From Actinidia chinensis (Eukaryota > Streptophyta > Magnoliopsida > Ericales > Actinidiaceae), in NCBI GenBank assembly GCA_009663005.1, contig CM018904.1:6816760-6859259 (forward strand): DNA of 42,500 nucleotides. Reading direction: 5' to 3'. A program made the translations under genes and the position numbers. Below, piece after piece: positions 20,961 to 30,727 of this stretch (positions within the stretch are counted from its first letter, which is position 1; each line of letters opens with the position of its first letter). The notes under the pieces were generated by a model that searched no databases, had not been told where the DNA came from, and worked only from the letters and a program-made list of their open reading frames with translations.

Positions 20961-20994
20961 AAAAAGGAAGTTGAATATTTGGATGGAGTTTTTT

Positions 20995-21590
20995 GACAGT
21001 TTCATCATTCCATAATCATTCTGACGAGTGGATTCTAGATTCAGGTGTTTCTATCACATGAGTCCTTATCGATATTTTGTTTTCGGCCTTGAGGAGTTCG
21101 ACGGTGGTGTTGTTCTATGTGGTAACGACAAGGCTTGCAAAATAAGAGGGAAGACACAATCCGATTTGAGAAGTTGATGGAACTATCAGAGTTTTGACTG
21201 ATGTTCGGTTGATGTACTGAACCTGAAGAAAAATCTTATCTCTCTGAACCTGTAGACTCAAAAAGTTATAAGGGTCACTATTGAAGGGGGTATTCTGAAA
21301 GGTGTTCGAGGTGGCATTGGTTGCTTAAAGGGAAACTCAAAGGGAAATTTATACTTCCTCGATGGGAGTATATTCACAGGAGAGTTGCCGTTTCTAACAG
21401 TTCAGAGGATCAGACACTTCCAGATTATGGCATATGAGGACTGGGGCATCCTAGTGAGAAAACTGTGGAAACCTTAGTATGACAAGGAAGTCTCTTAAAA
21501 GGGCTAAGACTAGACAAAATGATTTTGTGAGCATTGTTGTGTTGGGTAAGCAGACAGGGTGAAGTTTTGACACCACTGCAATTTCATCCG
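20995..21590 (+). pseudogene. Copia protease and GAG-pre-integrase region
   Basis: SDEWILDSGVSIT at about 21020 is the copia protease active site (D[S/T]G). Next comes GLEEFDGGVVLCGNDKACKI, then LNLKKNLISLNL, then GNLYFLDGS, GHPSEKT and CEHC, the integrase zinc-binding block. The order agrees with the family. Confidence 0.88.
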
Positions 21591-22145
21591 ACTAGGCATT
21601 CTAAATTATGTTCACACTGACGTTTGGGGACTACACAAGATTCTTCTTTGGAAGGTTAGACATTGGTTTGCTTATATGGATTGATGATTTTTCTAATGAG
21701 TTTTGGGGCTACACTATGAAACATAAAGACGAAATTCTTGGACATATTCGATGTCTAGAAGCAAATGGTGGAGAATCAGACAGGAAGAAAATCACTAGAA
21801 GCTCCGATCTGATAAGGAGGCGAATACAGATTATGATCCCTTCTCAAAATATGCCAAGAGGAAGGGATAGTCAGACACTTCACAGTTCACCGTACGCCTA
21901 AGCAAAATGGAATGGAATAACTGCATGACTGTAACTTTGGGTGAACGAAGTTCGATGCATGTTTGTCTCATACTGGATTGAGCAGGTAATTTTGGGCAAA
22001 TGCATTGATTTATGCTCTCATCTCGTCAATAGATTATATGCGCTGGGATTTGGTGGAAAAAATGCAATAGAAGGATGGTTTGATAAACCTGTTTCAGATT
22101 ATGATTGTTTACCGTATTTGGATGTTTCTGCATATTTTTAGTGAC
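21591..22145 (+). pseudogene. Copia integrase core
   Basis: NYVHTDVWG (first Asp) at 21602-21632, FWGYTMKHKDEILG, RSDKEANTDYD (second Asp, where the usual NGGEY is decayed) and PKQNGME (catalytic Glu) at about 21895-21915. The region ends with a YALGFGGKNAIEGWFDKPVS segment, DYDCLPYLDVSAYF. Frameshifts split it. Confidence 0.88.
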
Positions 22146-22599
22146 TGAATCCAAGTGGGATCCTACCTAGAGCCAGAAAGCCCTATTCTTTGTTTTATTC
22201 TGGTTACCAAAGCATACAACTTTGGTATCCGAGTTTGAAGAAAGTTGTTCTAGAGCAGGGATGTTACTTTTGACAATCTGGGATGTTTACATTCTAATAA
22301 AAAGAATCTGAATCTGACATCTTCTAACATAGCAGGTGGAGCTGGAGAGTCAAGTAGTGCCGACTAAAACTATTCCGAAGTTGAATATTTCTAACAAGGA
22401 ATCTGATGATGTTGATACTACACCAGTTTCGAAAGAGGCTCAAATTCACAAACACAAATTTTATCGCGACTAGTAAGACAACAAAAAGTGATTTGGAGAC
22501 CGCTCGATATCTGATACTAGCCTATGCCACTTTCGGTGATTGAGGGAGTCCGGTACTTACAAAGATCCATATAGATATTAAAATCTAAAATGGAAGAAG

Positions 22600-23400
22600 G
22601 CATGATGAAGAAATAACGTCCTTCACAAGAACCAAACTTGGGAGTTGGTACAGCTATTCAAGGAAGAAAGTGATCGATTGCAAATGGGTTTTCCAATAAG
22701 GACGATATTCCAGAATCAGATTCAAAGCTAGACTGGTGGTAAAGGCCCCTTTACGCCAGAAAAAAGGGACAAACTATAATGAGGTATTTTGTCCTATGTT
22801 AAGCATTTGTCTATTCCTTTTTACTAGCTTTGGTTGCTCGTTTAATCTTGAGTTGGCTCAACTTGATGTCAAAACCGCTTCCTACATGCTGATTTGGATG
22901 AGGAGAATAATAACATGTCTCAGCCTATGGGTTCAAAGTACCTGGCAAAGAACATTTGGCATGTCGTTAAGGAAGTCCTTTATATGGCTTGAGTAACAAA
23001 TACACAAGGAGTTAGTTATCATGTTTTTTTGTGTGTATTTTCGCAAACTCCACGATGGTTCCATGATTATATTTGCTCTTATATGTGGATGATATGTGAT
23101 CACATCTAAGAGTAGGTGAGATGAACAAATTGAAGCTCAACTCAGTCAGGATTTGAATGAAGGATTTTGGTGAATCAAGAAAATTCTAGGAATGGAGATT
23201 ACGAAGGTCAGAGTAAAAGGTACCGTTTGGTTGACTCAGACTCAGTATTTGAAAAAAAAAAAGTTCTACAGAAATTTGGCAGATAATTCAGTAAACATGT
23301 TTGTATCCGTTGGCCTCCTCCCTTCAATGAGTGCTTCTATATCTCCTCGCACATATGATGAGCGAAAGCATATGGCGAATGTTCCTTATGCTAATTGCTG
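22600..23400 (+). pseudogene. Copia reverse transcriptase
   Basis: VIDCKWVFQ, RFKARLVVKA, GTNYNEVFCPMLS and LELAQLDVKTA form the fingers/palm start. YVDDM at 23082-23096 is intact but is followed at once by a stop. KILGMEITKVRVKGTVWLTQ, then RTYDERKHMANVPYAN, complete the domain. Stops in nearly every 100 codons. Confidence 0.9.
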
Positions 23401-23409
23401 TTTAGTGCT

Positions 23410-24110
23410 CTAATGGTATGCTATGGTGGTTGTACAAAGACCGAATATTTCACATGTTGTTAGCATGGTCAGCAGGTATATGCATGATCCAGGAAAGTTC
23501 ACTGGTAGGGGGGCGTGAAATGGATTCTCTGCGGTAATATTCATGTAAACAATCGATGTTGGTTTAAATTTTAAATAGGAACGAACAGGCAAAGTTTAGT
23601 ATTCAGTTAGTTATTTGATTCTGATTATGCTGTGATCTTTGACAAACGACGCTGGATTATATTTTTTACAAATTGGTTGGTGGACCTGTTAGTTTGGCGT
23701 CTACTCTTCAGCTCTACAGTTGCTTTGTCCACGCTGAAGCGAGTATATGTCATGATGGAAGCTTTTTAAAGGAAGTTATCTGGTTACATGTTTGAATCAT
23801 ATGACTTGAGGATTTCTCAAGAGCATATTAAGAGTTTTGTGTGGTAAGTCGAATGCTATCTGTTTAGCGAAGAATTCGTTCATCATGCCGTATCACAAGC
23901 ACATTGAGGTCCGATTCTATTTTTGTTCGAGAATTCTGCATGAGGAGATTATTTGCTTGAGAAGATTAGTACTGTGCGGACAACCCTGTCTGATATGATG
24001 ACAAAGGTTGTTTCCTGGGATCAAGTCCTCAACACTCCTTGGACTTGTCCAATATTTTCCGTAGCAATGGCGCCTAAGGGCACATTGTGACGCGTTCCTA
24101 TTTGGGAGAA
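23410..24110 (+). pseudogene. Copia RNase H
   Basis: Blocks read VSRYMHDPGK (23470-23500), a DSDYA-like stretch near 23620, SLASTLQLYSC and HAEASICHDG (remnant of ALSTTEAEYMA) near 23690-23760, and AKNSFIMPYHKHIEVRF at about 23870-23915. The end region has the usual ADMLTK-like and LDLSNIF phrases. The polypurine tract follows. Confidence 0.85.
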
Positions 24111-24128
24111 GTTTTGCTAAGTGAAAAT
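24108..24128 (+). other. Polypurine tract of the copia element
   Basis: GAAGTTTTGCTAAGTGAAAAT adjoins the LTR start TGTTGGATTGG. The family usually has AAGTGGGAGAT here, so it is degraded. Confidence 0.55.
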
Positions 24129-24511
24129 TGTTGGATTGGCTTCAAACTCTTGTGTTTGGATTGGCTTCCAACTTCTTTTGTTTGGATTGGAATTCAAAGT
24201 TTCTTATAGATTTGAATTCTATCACTTTGGCCTATAAAAAGGACTGTAAGTCCTAGATATAGGATTATGAGATTAGAAGCGTAGTTTTAGAAGTTTGGTT
24301 TATTTTCTCTCTCTTAAACCTGTGTTTTTCTGGTTGGAGAGGAAAGCTGAAGAGTTGTAATTTTGTTGTTCTCCCCTAATAGTGACACTCTGTCAACCTC
24401 CGAGAACCTAGGCACTTCCTTTGCCGAATCTCGTACATCATTGTTTAGTGTGCCTTTGTTTATCTGTGATTGTGTGTGACTTTGGTGTGAATCGATTTAA
24501 ACGGCACAACA
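24129..24511 (+). repeat. 3' LTR of the copia element
   Basis: 383 bp, TGTTGGATTGGC to CGGCACAACA, followed by the duplicated target ATCGT. It ends about 175 bp upstream of the GST start codon. Confidence 0.92.
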
Positions 24512-24516
24512 ATCGT

Positions 24517-24685
24517 GACCGACCCAATGACATTCCTGACGAGGTCCCTAGATCACACCCCATTCACAACCCTTCCATTCCAAGTTCTCCTACATATATA
24601 CTTACCCAACCCTTCTCTTCATTCATATAACAAACACATAAAATCAACATCCTAGACTTACTACACAATTTCTCCTCTTTCATCA
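24517..24685 (+). promoter_or_regulatory. Remnant promoter and 5' leader of the GST gene
   Basis: Between the copia target duplication and the GST ATG lies 169 bp of C/T- and A-rich sequence without TE features. It has a TATA-like ACATATATACTT at about 24591 and a CAACAT/TTCATCA-type leader. More distal promoter was pushed about 5.7 kb away by the copia insertion. Confidence 0.45.
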
Positions 24686-26050
24686 ATGCTGACGAAATCA
24701 TCTGTGGACTTTTGGGCAAGCCCTTTTGGATGGGGGCGAGAATGCCTTGGCCAAGAACGGGATAGAGTATGAGTACAAGAAAGGAATCTGTCAGACAAGA
24801 GCCCATACTGCTGAAGATGAACCCGGTTAAAGAGCAAATCCCGTTGCTTAATACATAACGAAAGCCCTATGCGAGTCGCCTCATCATTGTCCACTACATT
24901 GTGAATCTGAAATACAAATCTCCTCTTTTTCCTAGTGATTCTTACTCAGCGAGCCCATGCCATGTTCTGGGCTGATTATGTGGACAAGAAGGTAGTTGCA
25001 CCTTGTTGCTAAATATTCGTTAATATGTTACAGTACCACATTTGTATTTATCTGATTTGGCTCTTTACATATACTAATCACCATTTTGACTGGTCCCACA
25101 TAACACATAATTGGTACAAAAATGTGGTTACTAAAGGTTGCTACTCTTCTAGATATGCTTGCACATTACATTTATACACACGAGATTCCTAAATATTTTT
25201 AAGTCATAATATATTGGCAGGAGCACAATCATATGTCAAAGTTTTCATGTTTCTCAATTAATTCATGCAATTGGATGGGGTACTGAAAACAAGTACATTT
25301 AATATTATTTTTTAATACTTTTAATAGCTATTGTTATTTAACGAATGATTCAGCAATTTTATTTTCATAGGCACTTTCTTTGAAATTTAATGAAATTTAA
25401 ATACATCGAGATAAATACAACATCAGGAACACTAACTATAGATTGTTGGCTGTCCATGGATTCCTTGTCCATATAGCATGTTATGGTATTGGCGAAGCAT
25501 CAATAATGCCCCCCCGAATTGGTGTATTTGGAGAATCTAATAACAAACATTGTGCTGCCCATTAATTTAACATGAGGACGGATTATTATGGATAGGCACG
25601 AGAGAACCCAAAATCTATGTATGGTAATATACATATCGACAACTGTACAATCCTGTCTCAAGATTCATTTTTTTTATAATCTTTGACTAGCAAGTTGCCA
25701 ATTCAATTGGATAGAGAAACACACGGATTTTTTTTTTATGAACATATGATTCATGCATGCATTATATACCTTTAGGAAAATTGTGTGTTACCCCCTTTAA
25801 TATTCATATCATGCAATATTAGCCTTGGGAGGCAGGTTGGTTTCCAATGGTGAGAGCATGAACAAAAGAATTGAGCTCATGGCCGAGTGCTTTAAGCTGT
25901 TGGAAGAAGCTTGGAAATAAGGCTTACTTTGGATGACACATTTGGGGATATGGATGTGGCACTTTTTGAAAAATTCTTCTGCAAATACAGAATTCCAAAA
26001 ATATTTTCATTGATCACAATATGATATCATCAACTGAATTATAAAATAAA
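24686..26050 (+). pseudogene. GSTU-like: Tau-class glutathione S-transferase pseudogene
   Basis: Tau GSTs are cytosolic enzymes that conjugate glutathione to xenobiotics and hormones. Exon 1 (24686-24991) contains VDFWASPFG with the catalytic Ser of tau GSTs, ALAKNGIEYEYK, LLKMNPVKEQIPLL (glutathione-binding cis-Pro loop), SRLIIVHYI (E-S motif decayed) and AMFWADYVDKK, ending at a donor AAG|GTAGTT, the standard tau-GST intron position. An intron of about 830 bp ends ATATTAG at 25822. Exon 2 opens LGGRLVSNGESMNKRIELMA, then ECFKLLEEA and DTFGDMDVALF before the homology is lost at about 25990-26050, where a copia fragment starts. Single-base gaps, an in-frame TAA (24860) and loss of the C-terminal third make it non-functional. 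Residue identities were read by eye. Confidence 0.85.
24992..25822 (+). other. Intron of the GST pseudogene
   Basis: AT-rich, starts GTAGTT and ends ATATTAG. Its position after ADYVDKK matches the single intron of plant tau GSTs. No separate gene or repeat was recognised inside. Confidence 0.7.
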
Positions 26051-26472
26051 TGCAGAACTAAATTGGAATAGATACTAACATAGTTAGCCCGATTTTGCAA
26101 CGTTTCTCCTTAAGAGTTTTGCCACTTACGAGCTGTTTTTGCAATTTTTGTCGACGTCTTTCTCCCAATGAAAAACGGCTAAACCACTGAGTTTTCGGAA
26201 CACCTCCGACCAGCCGTGGCACACTTGAACTTCCCTCTGTCTCTCTCTCAAAATAAGGAACAAAATTTTAACTGTGTAAACTCTACATACGTTTAATCAA
26301 AAGACCTGGCTCTCTTTTTGTAGAGAAAAAAAGGATAGAGTCATTTCCAAAGAAGACTTATTTTCCTAGTTGAACTCTAATGGGAGAAATTTATTTTAAA
26401 GGAGTTTCTAATTTATCTCTACAAGTGAGAAACCTATCGATACACAACTTCATTTATATCAAAATTCCAACA
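26051..26472 (-). repeat. 3' LTR of the copia fragment
   Basis: 422 bp. Minus strand starts TGTTGGAATTTTGATA and ends AGTTCTGCA. The start is fixed by the polypurine tract (26473-26482); the end is chosen for a CA terminus. Confidence 0.65.
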
Positions 26473-26482
26473 ATCCCCCCTA
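26473..26482 (-). other. Polypurine tract of the copia fragment
   Basis: Minus strand TAGGGGGGAT directly before the LTR start TGTTGG. Typical of copia elements of this type. Confidence 0.75.
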
Positions 26483-27039
26483 TGAATGAAATTGGTAGAC
26501 AAACCGACATAGAATGACCCAAGAGAGAGACAATGGATAATTTCTACATTGGATAAGTAGCTTTTAGCCTTAAACGTTCCCTTGTGAGAGTCTATCGAAT
26601 TTACTGGCAGACCAGTGGGCAAACCCACCTTGAACTATGCCGCCACTAGTGTAATTGAGACAATATAGGTCACATAAGAACTTCTCCTAACGCATTTCGG
26701 GTCTCACTATTGTGGTCCATTTTATGCCATGGAATCCTCTTCTAGTTCTGTAAGTTTCCTCAAGAATTTCGCCATCCCAAATTCGGCAAGAAGCGGCCCC
26801 ACTTCATACTCACTAGTGACTCTTATCATGAGTTATACTAACCCGGCTGGCTTACCAGCGTAAGATTTATAAAATCCATTGTTTAACCTTATCCCACTCA
26901 CTATCATCACAGAAATGGGTAGGAGTTATTCCCTCTATATGTGATCTTAGATATATGCAATGAGGTTGTCCCATGAACCTACATTTTGGATCTCTAGTAA
27001 CTAGGTTGATGTTTTCCTTCCCTATATCTTTCTCTTTCT

Positions 27040-28085
27040 AGGCTGTAACCCATTCATTTCATGCTTATCAATTAGCTCCCCCTCGGGTTAAACCATTTAA
27101 TAAGCAGACCACGATATTATCGTTTGACCTCACGTAGTCAATAGCGATAACCCCACTTTAAGAAGTGTCTAATAGTATTTGTCTACAACGAATATGTCTA
27201 AATTACTATTAATTCATATTACTTTGTGTCCTCCAATCACATATTGACTATCCGCAATTGAGGGTAATCGTAGACACATGTTTCGACCATCTTGTCTATC
27301 CTCTAGAATTACATAGGGCTACTCGGCCTCTTCAGTTAACTTATCTAGAGCAATGAGCTCTGATTCCATCGTAGAATGTGAAATGCACGTCTGTTTGAAA
27401 GATTTTCAAGACACTGCTACACCACCAACCATAAAGACATATCCACTCATGGATTTTGAGTCTTTCATATCCGATATCCAGTTTGTATTGCAATACCTTT
27501 CTAGTACTGCTAGAAATCGGGTGTAATGTAGTCTAAAATCACGATTATATATTAAATGGCATAGCATCTTTCCTATCGTCTTCCAGGGATCATTTCTTGG
27601 ATTACTCAGTCTGCTCACTAAGTAGGCTATATCGGGCCTTGTACAATTCATCAAGTACATTAAACTCTCAATTATACAAGAATACTCCAACTGGAATATT
27701 TTCTCCCCCCATTCTCAAATAAGTGGAGATTTACATCTGCAAGAGTTCATGCGTCAAAACAGACTTATTGAATTCATTATGATCCATATTTCATTTATAT
27801 TTTAGTCACCCAAAAAAAAATTATTTTCATTTCGATAAACACTTAACCAAAATGACTGGATCCGGATTTCAATGACTAAAAGAATGAATTAACTCATAAG
27901 TGATATCCTCTCTCTACTTGAAGAGAGTGAGATTCCATATATTCTTATGATCTTGGTGCCAAGAATCACATCTACAAGGCCCATATCCATCATGTCAAAC
28001 TTCGAGTTTAACACAGACGACTGGTACGTCATTTTATGTCGTTGACATATACAGAATTATCATATTCGTTGATTTTGAAGTGATT
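27040..28085 (-). pseudogene. Copia RT C-terminus and RNase H
   Basis: YVND at 28038-28049 replaces the catalytic YVDD. It is followed by SKFDM-like, MDMGLVDVILGTKII and YGISLSSS blocks. At 27690-27406 the reading [20 protein letters not shown] leads on to [20 protein letters not shown] and [12 protein letters not shown]. The D-A-N-W block has lost its Asp (NTNW). STMESELIALDKLTEEAE at about 27340-27380 carries the RNase H Glu. Stops follow. Confidence 0.88.
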
Positions 28086-28206
28086 GAACTGCATAATTGT
28101 AGTCCAAGCGCCATTAAACTGACCTAAGTTGACCTTAGATTAGGTTAATTATGTCTTTTTATCGTGTTTCGTACTTAAAGTCATATTTGAGTTCATTGTA
28201 GATAAA
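28086..28206. other. Short junction between the copia fragment and the Athila element
   Basis: About 120 bp without recognisable features; it could be the remnant of whatever preceded the Athila insertion. Confidence 0.4.
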
Positions 28207-28494
28207 TGATAATAAAGAAGAAGATTGGGAGCCATAAAAGTAATGCGGAGCGCGGGCACGCTTATCGAAAACCAATGCCAGAATTGTTTGAAATTTTTCA
28301 CCTGAAGCTCCGAATGGAATGGAAGATATACAGTGGAAAGAATCCTCGCGAGATTAAATGCAAAGTCCACATCTACGAGCATTGGCAAGGATTGGACTCC
28401 AAGGTTTTTTCAAAATTTGTTTTAGACGAAAGACGTAAAAAATTCAAGAAGGGAAAAAATACACTGAGCTTTCGAAATGATGCAGGGAAGGGGT
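28207..28494 (+). repeat. Truncated copy of the Athila LTR-like sequence
   Basis: About 280 bp matching 41644-41940 in the same orientation (shared AGCCATAAAAGTAATGCGGA, ACGCTTATCGA, GAATGGAATGGAAGAT, GGATTGGACTCCAAGG). Both copies start TGATA followed by GAAGAAGATT. The right-hand copy leads into a TATA-bearing, palindrome-rich stretch, so I read both as LTR. Here the copy stops and RNase H begins at once. Confidence 0.6.
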
Positions 28495-28922
28495 TGTTTT
28501 TGGGTCAAAAGGTAGATAGAAGTCATATGTCCCTATCCTAGCTATCAAACCCTCAATGAATTGCCCAATTGAACTATACCACCACAGAAAAAGGTACTTT
28601 TCGTGATTTTTGCACATCAATAAATTTAAGGGTCGTATGTAGTAATATCACTTGTTTTATTATACTATACTCATCATTCGCACTTAAAGTACCACCTCTT
28701 GAGTAAGCCCATGTACAACCACAACTCATTCAAGTGGATTTTTTATTGGCAAGAGTTTCATCAATATTGATATCAAATATAAGAAAAGGGTTAAAAACGT
28801 AGTAGCCGATCATTATCCGCGGCTCCCTACTGTGGGGAAGCCACAGACCCTCCTTCCTAATCAACGAACACTTTCCGAAGAACAACTCTTCCAATCACTG
28901 CACATACCAACAAATTGGCCCC
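28495..28922 (+). pseudogene. Athila RNase H and linker
   Basis: GQKVDRS, then an AQLNYTTTEKG-like phrase (28555-28605), is the RNase H 'LN.AQ.NYTTTEKELLAVV' block. FFIGKSFINIDIKYKKR and VVADH follow, then a linker ending TNWPP just where a Helitron begins. Frameshifts throughout. The reading resumes after the Helitron with WYADI. Confidence 0.8.
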
Positions 28923-29893
28923 CTAGTAATTGCCCGTGCCCATGGGCACTATGCAAAAAATAAAAAATCACTTCTTAGGCGTATTTGTTAGAGTTTTACC
29001 ACCTAAAAAATTTAAAATGTCAATTTTTTGAAGATTAAATTGGTGTTAACATAACCAATTCAAAGACGAATATTCATATGATTCTAATGCCGTCAACAAC
29101 AAAAGATGAATGTTACAATTAAACTTTTTTTAAGTAGTAATCTCCTTATTTTTGCATTCTTTTCCGAGGGTATAACTCGAACTCAAGGCAACAGACAAAA
29201 TATTATCGGTTTCACTTGCATTCTATTCACCGATTATTAATATTTTTTATTTTTTTATTTTTCTTAATAAAAATAATGTAAATTATAAAAGTATCTTTTA
29301 ATAAAAACTTTTTGTTACATGAAAAATATTTGAATGAATTCTGGCAATAATCCTCGGTCATGGTATTAAACCATAAACTCTACGATGTTGTCCCTAAAAA
29401 TACCCCTTGCAAAAGCCTTTAATGGCTAAATCAGAAATAATTTCCCCAGACTAAAATCAATAGTAACTCTACCGTCAAGCAAATGCTACTTACTTAGTTA
29501 ATAGGAGTTTTTCAATGTGAATTTCAAAAAATAAATGAAGTTTAATGTGATTTTATAGATTAATGCAGGGAATCGTGGAGAAAAGTTATCCAAGATTTTA
29601 AATGTGTCAATTTAAATTATAGGGAATCAAGTGAAACTTTTTCAAAAAAACATAGACACCAACGTGAAATTTGCTTTTTTGTAAATTTGATTTTGTAGTG
29701 TGGATAGAAAGAGACACTGGACTTACGTTTCAGTATGATTGTTCCAATTTATACGATGTAATTTTATTTTTTTATTAAATTAAAAATTAATAAAAGAGTT
29801 ATGTATGTTTTAGCTTTTGTTTATAAATTTAAAATAATTATAAAAAAAATATAATTTTGATTTATTTTTCACTTTTACTTTAAATAAACAATT

Positions 29894-30340
29894 CTAGGTG
29901 GAATCATACCAAAAACATAAGGGAGAGCGAAAACACTTTAGTTTCATTGAGATTCGTTTGAAACAAACTATACAATCATAAAACGATGAATCAAAACAAT
30001 GAATGCTAAAGTTACAACAATGGTTTAAAACCAATTCAACACCAATGACTCGAAAAAAAAAAGTAAAATTTGTTGAAGAAGGCTTACCTTTATGTAAGAG
30101 AAGACAGTACTGCTCTGAAATATTGAATCGGGTTTTGGGGTCATTTGTAGAGAAGACAATATTGCTCCGAAAGACTGAAATAATATATTGCTCATGCCTT
30201 TGGGTTGATCCGAAAATTAAGACCGTACCCGGGTTAATCCAGAACTTATTGGGCACCTTCAAAACGACTTGTTTCGAGCTATGTCTCTCTGAGCCACCAG
30301 ACCTAGACCTTCCCGTATGGTCTCGGGCTTCACCGGACAC
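29894..30340 (-). other. Open frame inside the Helitron, probably not a gene
   Basis: A 148-codon frame starting MSGEARDH runs across the captured exon in the wrong frame for its first part and in the right frame (QVVLKVPNKFWINP) afterwards. Beyond about 30220 the residues do not resemble the methyltransferase. A near-duplicate TTTCAG...GTCTTCTCT segment occurs twice at about 30100-30170. No independent function is inferred. Confidence 0.4.
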
Positions 30341-30405
30341 TTGGAAGTGATTATTCTTTCATCGACCGCCGCAGCCACTGGAGGGTCAGATTCCAAGGTG
30401 AGAGT
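30220..30405 (-). pseudogene. rbcLSMT-like: Captured exon piece of Rubisco large-subunit N-methyltransferase (SET family)
   Basis: The minus strand reads AAAVDERIITSKCPVKP, then ETIREGLGLVAQRDIARN, and after a 1-nt frameshift at about 30270 VVLKVPNKFWINP. Plant RBCMT proteins have this series near the start of the SET region: a V[I/V][T/S].K.PVKP segment, [V/I]..EGLGLVA.RDI.RN, then VVL.VP..FWINPD. The chloroplast enzyme trimethylates Lys14 of the Rubisco large subunit in some plants. Only about 60 codons are present, preceded by a CT-rich 5'-UTR-like stretch (30420-30560). It cannot encode the enzyme. Confidence 0.8.
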
Positions 30406-30419
30406 GTAGTTCACCGAGA

Positions 30420-30560
30420 GGGGTTTTGTGTGATGGAGGCTGAGACAGGGAGAGAGAAAGAGGTGGCTTGATAGATAGATTTTAAAAAAAGAGGGGAGAG
30501 ACCAAAGAGAGAGAGAGAGAGATCAGAGAGGGTTGCGTGAGAGATTTGGTCTGAGAGAAA
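30420..30560 (-). repeat. CT-rich leader-like tract inside the Helitron
   Basis: On the minus strand the stretch is dense in CTCTCTCT and CTTTCTCTC, resembling a plant 5' UTR. It directly precedes the captured exon in the sense direction, so it may have been captured with it. Confidence 0.5.
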
Positions 30561-30727
30561 GAGGGTTACGTGGGCGTGAACACAGATGGAGATGGAAGTG
30601 ATAGTTTTAGGCGAAAAAAAATATTTCAGATGAAATTTCAGCCATTGGATTAACTAAATTGAATTTTAGCCGTAGATAGCAAGAGATAGATTTAAAATTT
30701 AAACGTAGTTGTGATTTATAATATAGA

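Larger units (their letters stand above)
18826..24511 (+). mobile_element. Full-length but decayed Ty1/copia element (TNT1-94-like)
   Basis: LTRs at 18826-19203 and 24129-24511, a tRNA-iMet primer site at 19206-19216, and a perfect 5-bp target duplication ATCGT at 18821-18825 and 24512-24516 delimit a 5,686-bp element. Between them come, in copia order, gag, protease, integrase, RT and RNase H on the plus strand, all with frameshifts and stops. The order integrase before RT and the YVDDM and WILDSG motifs define copia. The phrasing (GVLKVVRG-like, HDPGK, MKHKDEILG) resembles proteins usually annotated TNT 1-94. Confidence 0.95.
26051..28085 (-). mobile_element. Ty1/copia 3' fragment inserted in GST exon 2
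   Basis: On the minus strand: RT C-terminal half, RNase H, polypurine tract, 3' LTR. The 5' part of the element is absent, and the right edge lies near 28085 where RT homology ends. The left edge abuts the GST exon 2 remnant. It is unrelated in detail to the 18826-24511 element. Confidence 0.82.
28923..30727 (-). mobile_element. Helitron, non-autonomous, carrying a captured gene piece
   Basis: The minus strand starts TCTATATTATAAATCAC right after a host A (30728 on plus is T) and ends with a GTGCCCATGGGCAC palindrome, then GGGCAATTACTAG. TC start, 3' hairpin and CTAG end are the Helitron signs. The flanking host is a split Athila pol reading ...LAP then WYADI, so the borders are set almost to the base. 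The first 120 bp and last 35 bp match another copy at 34976-36314. No Rep/helicase gene is present. Confidence 0.85.
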
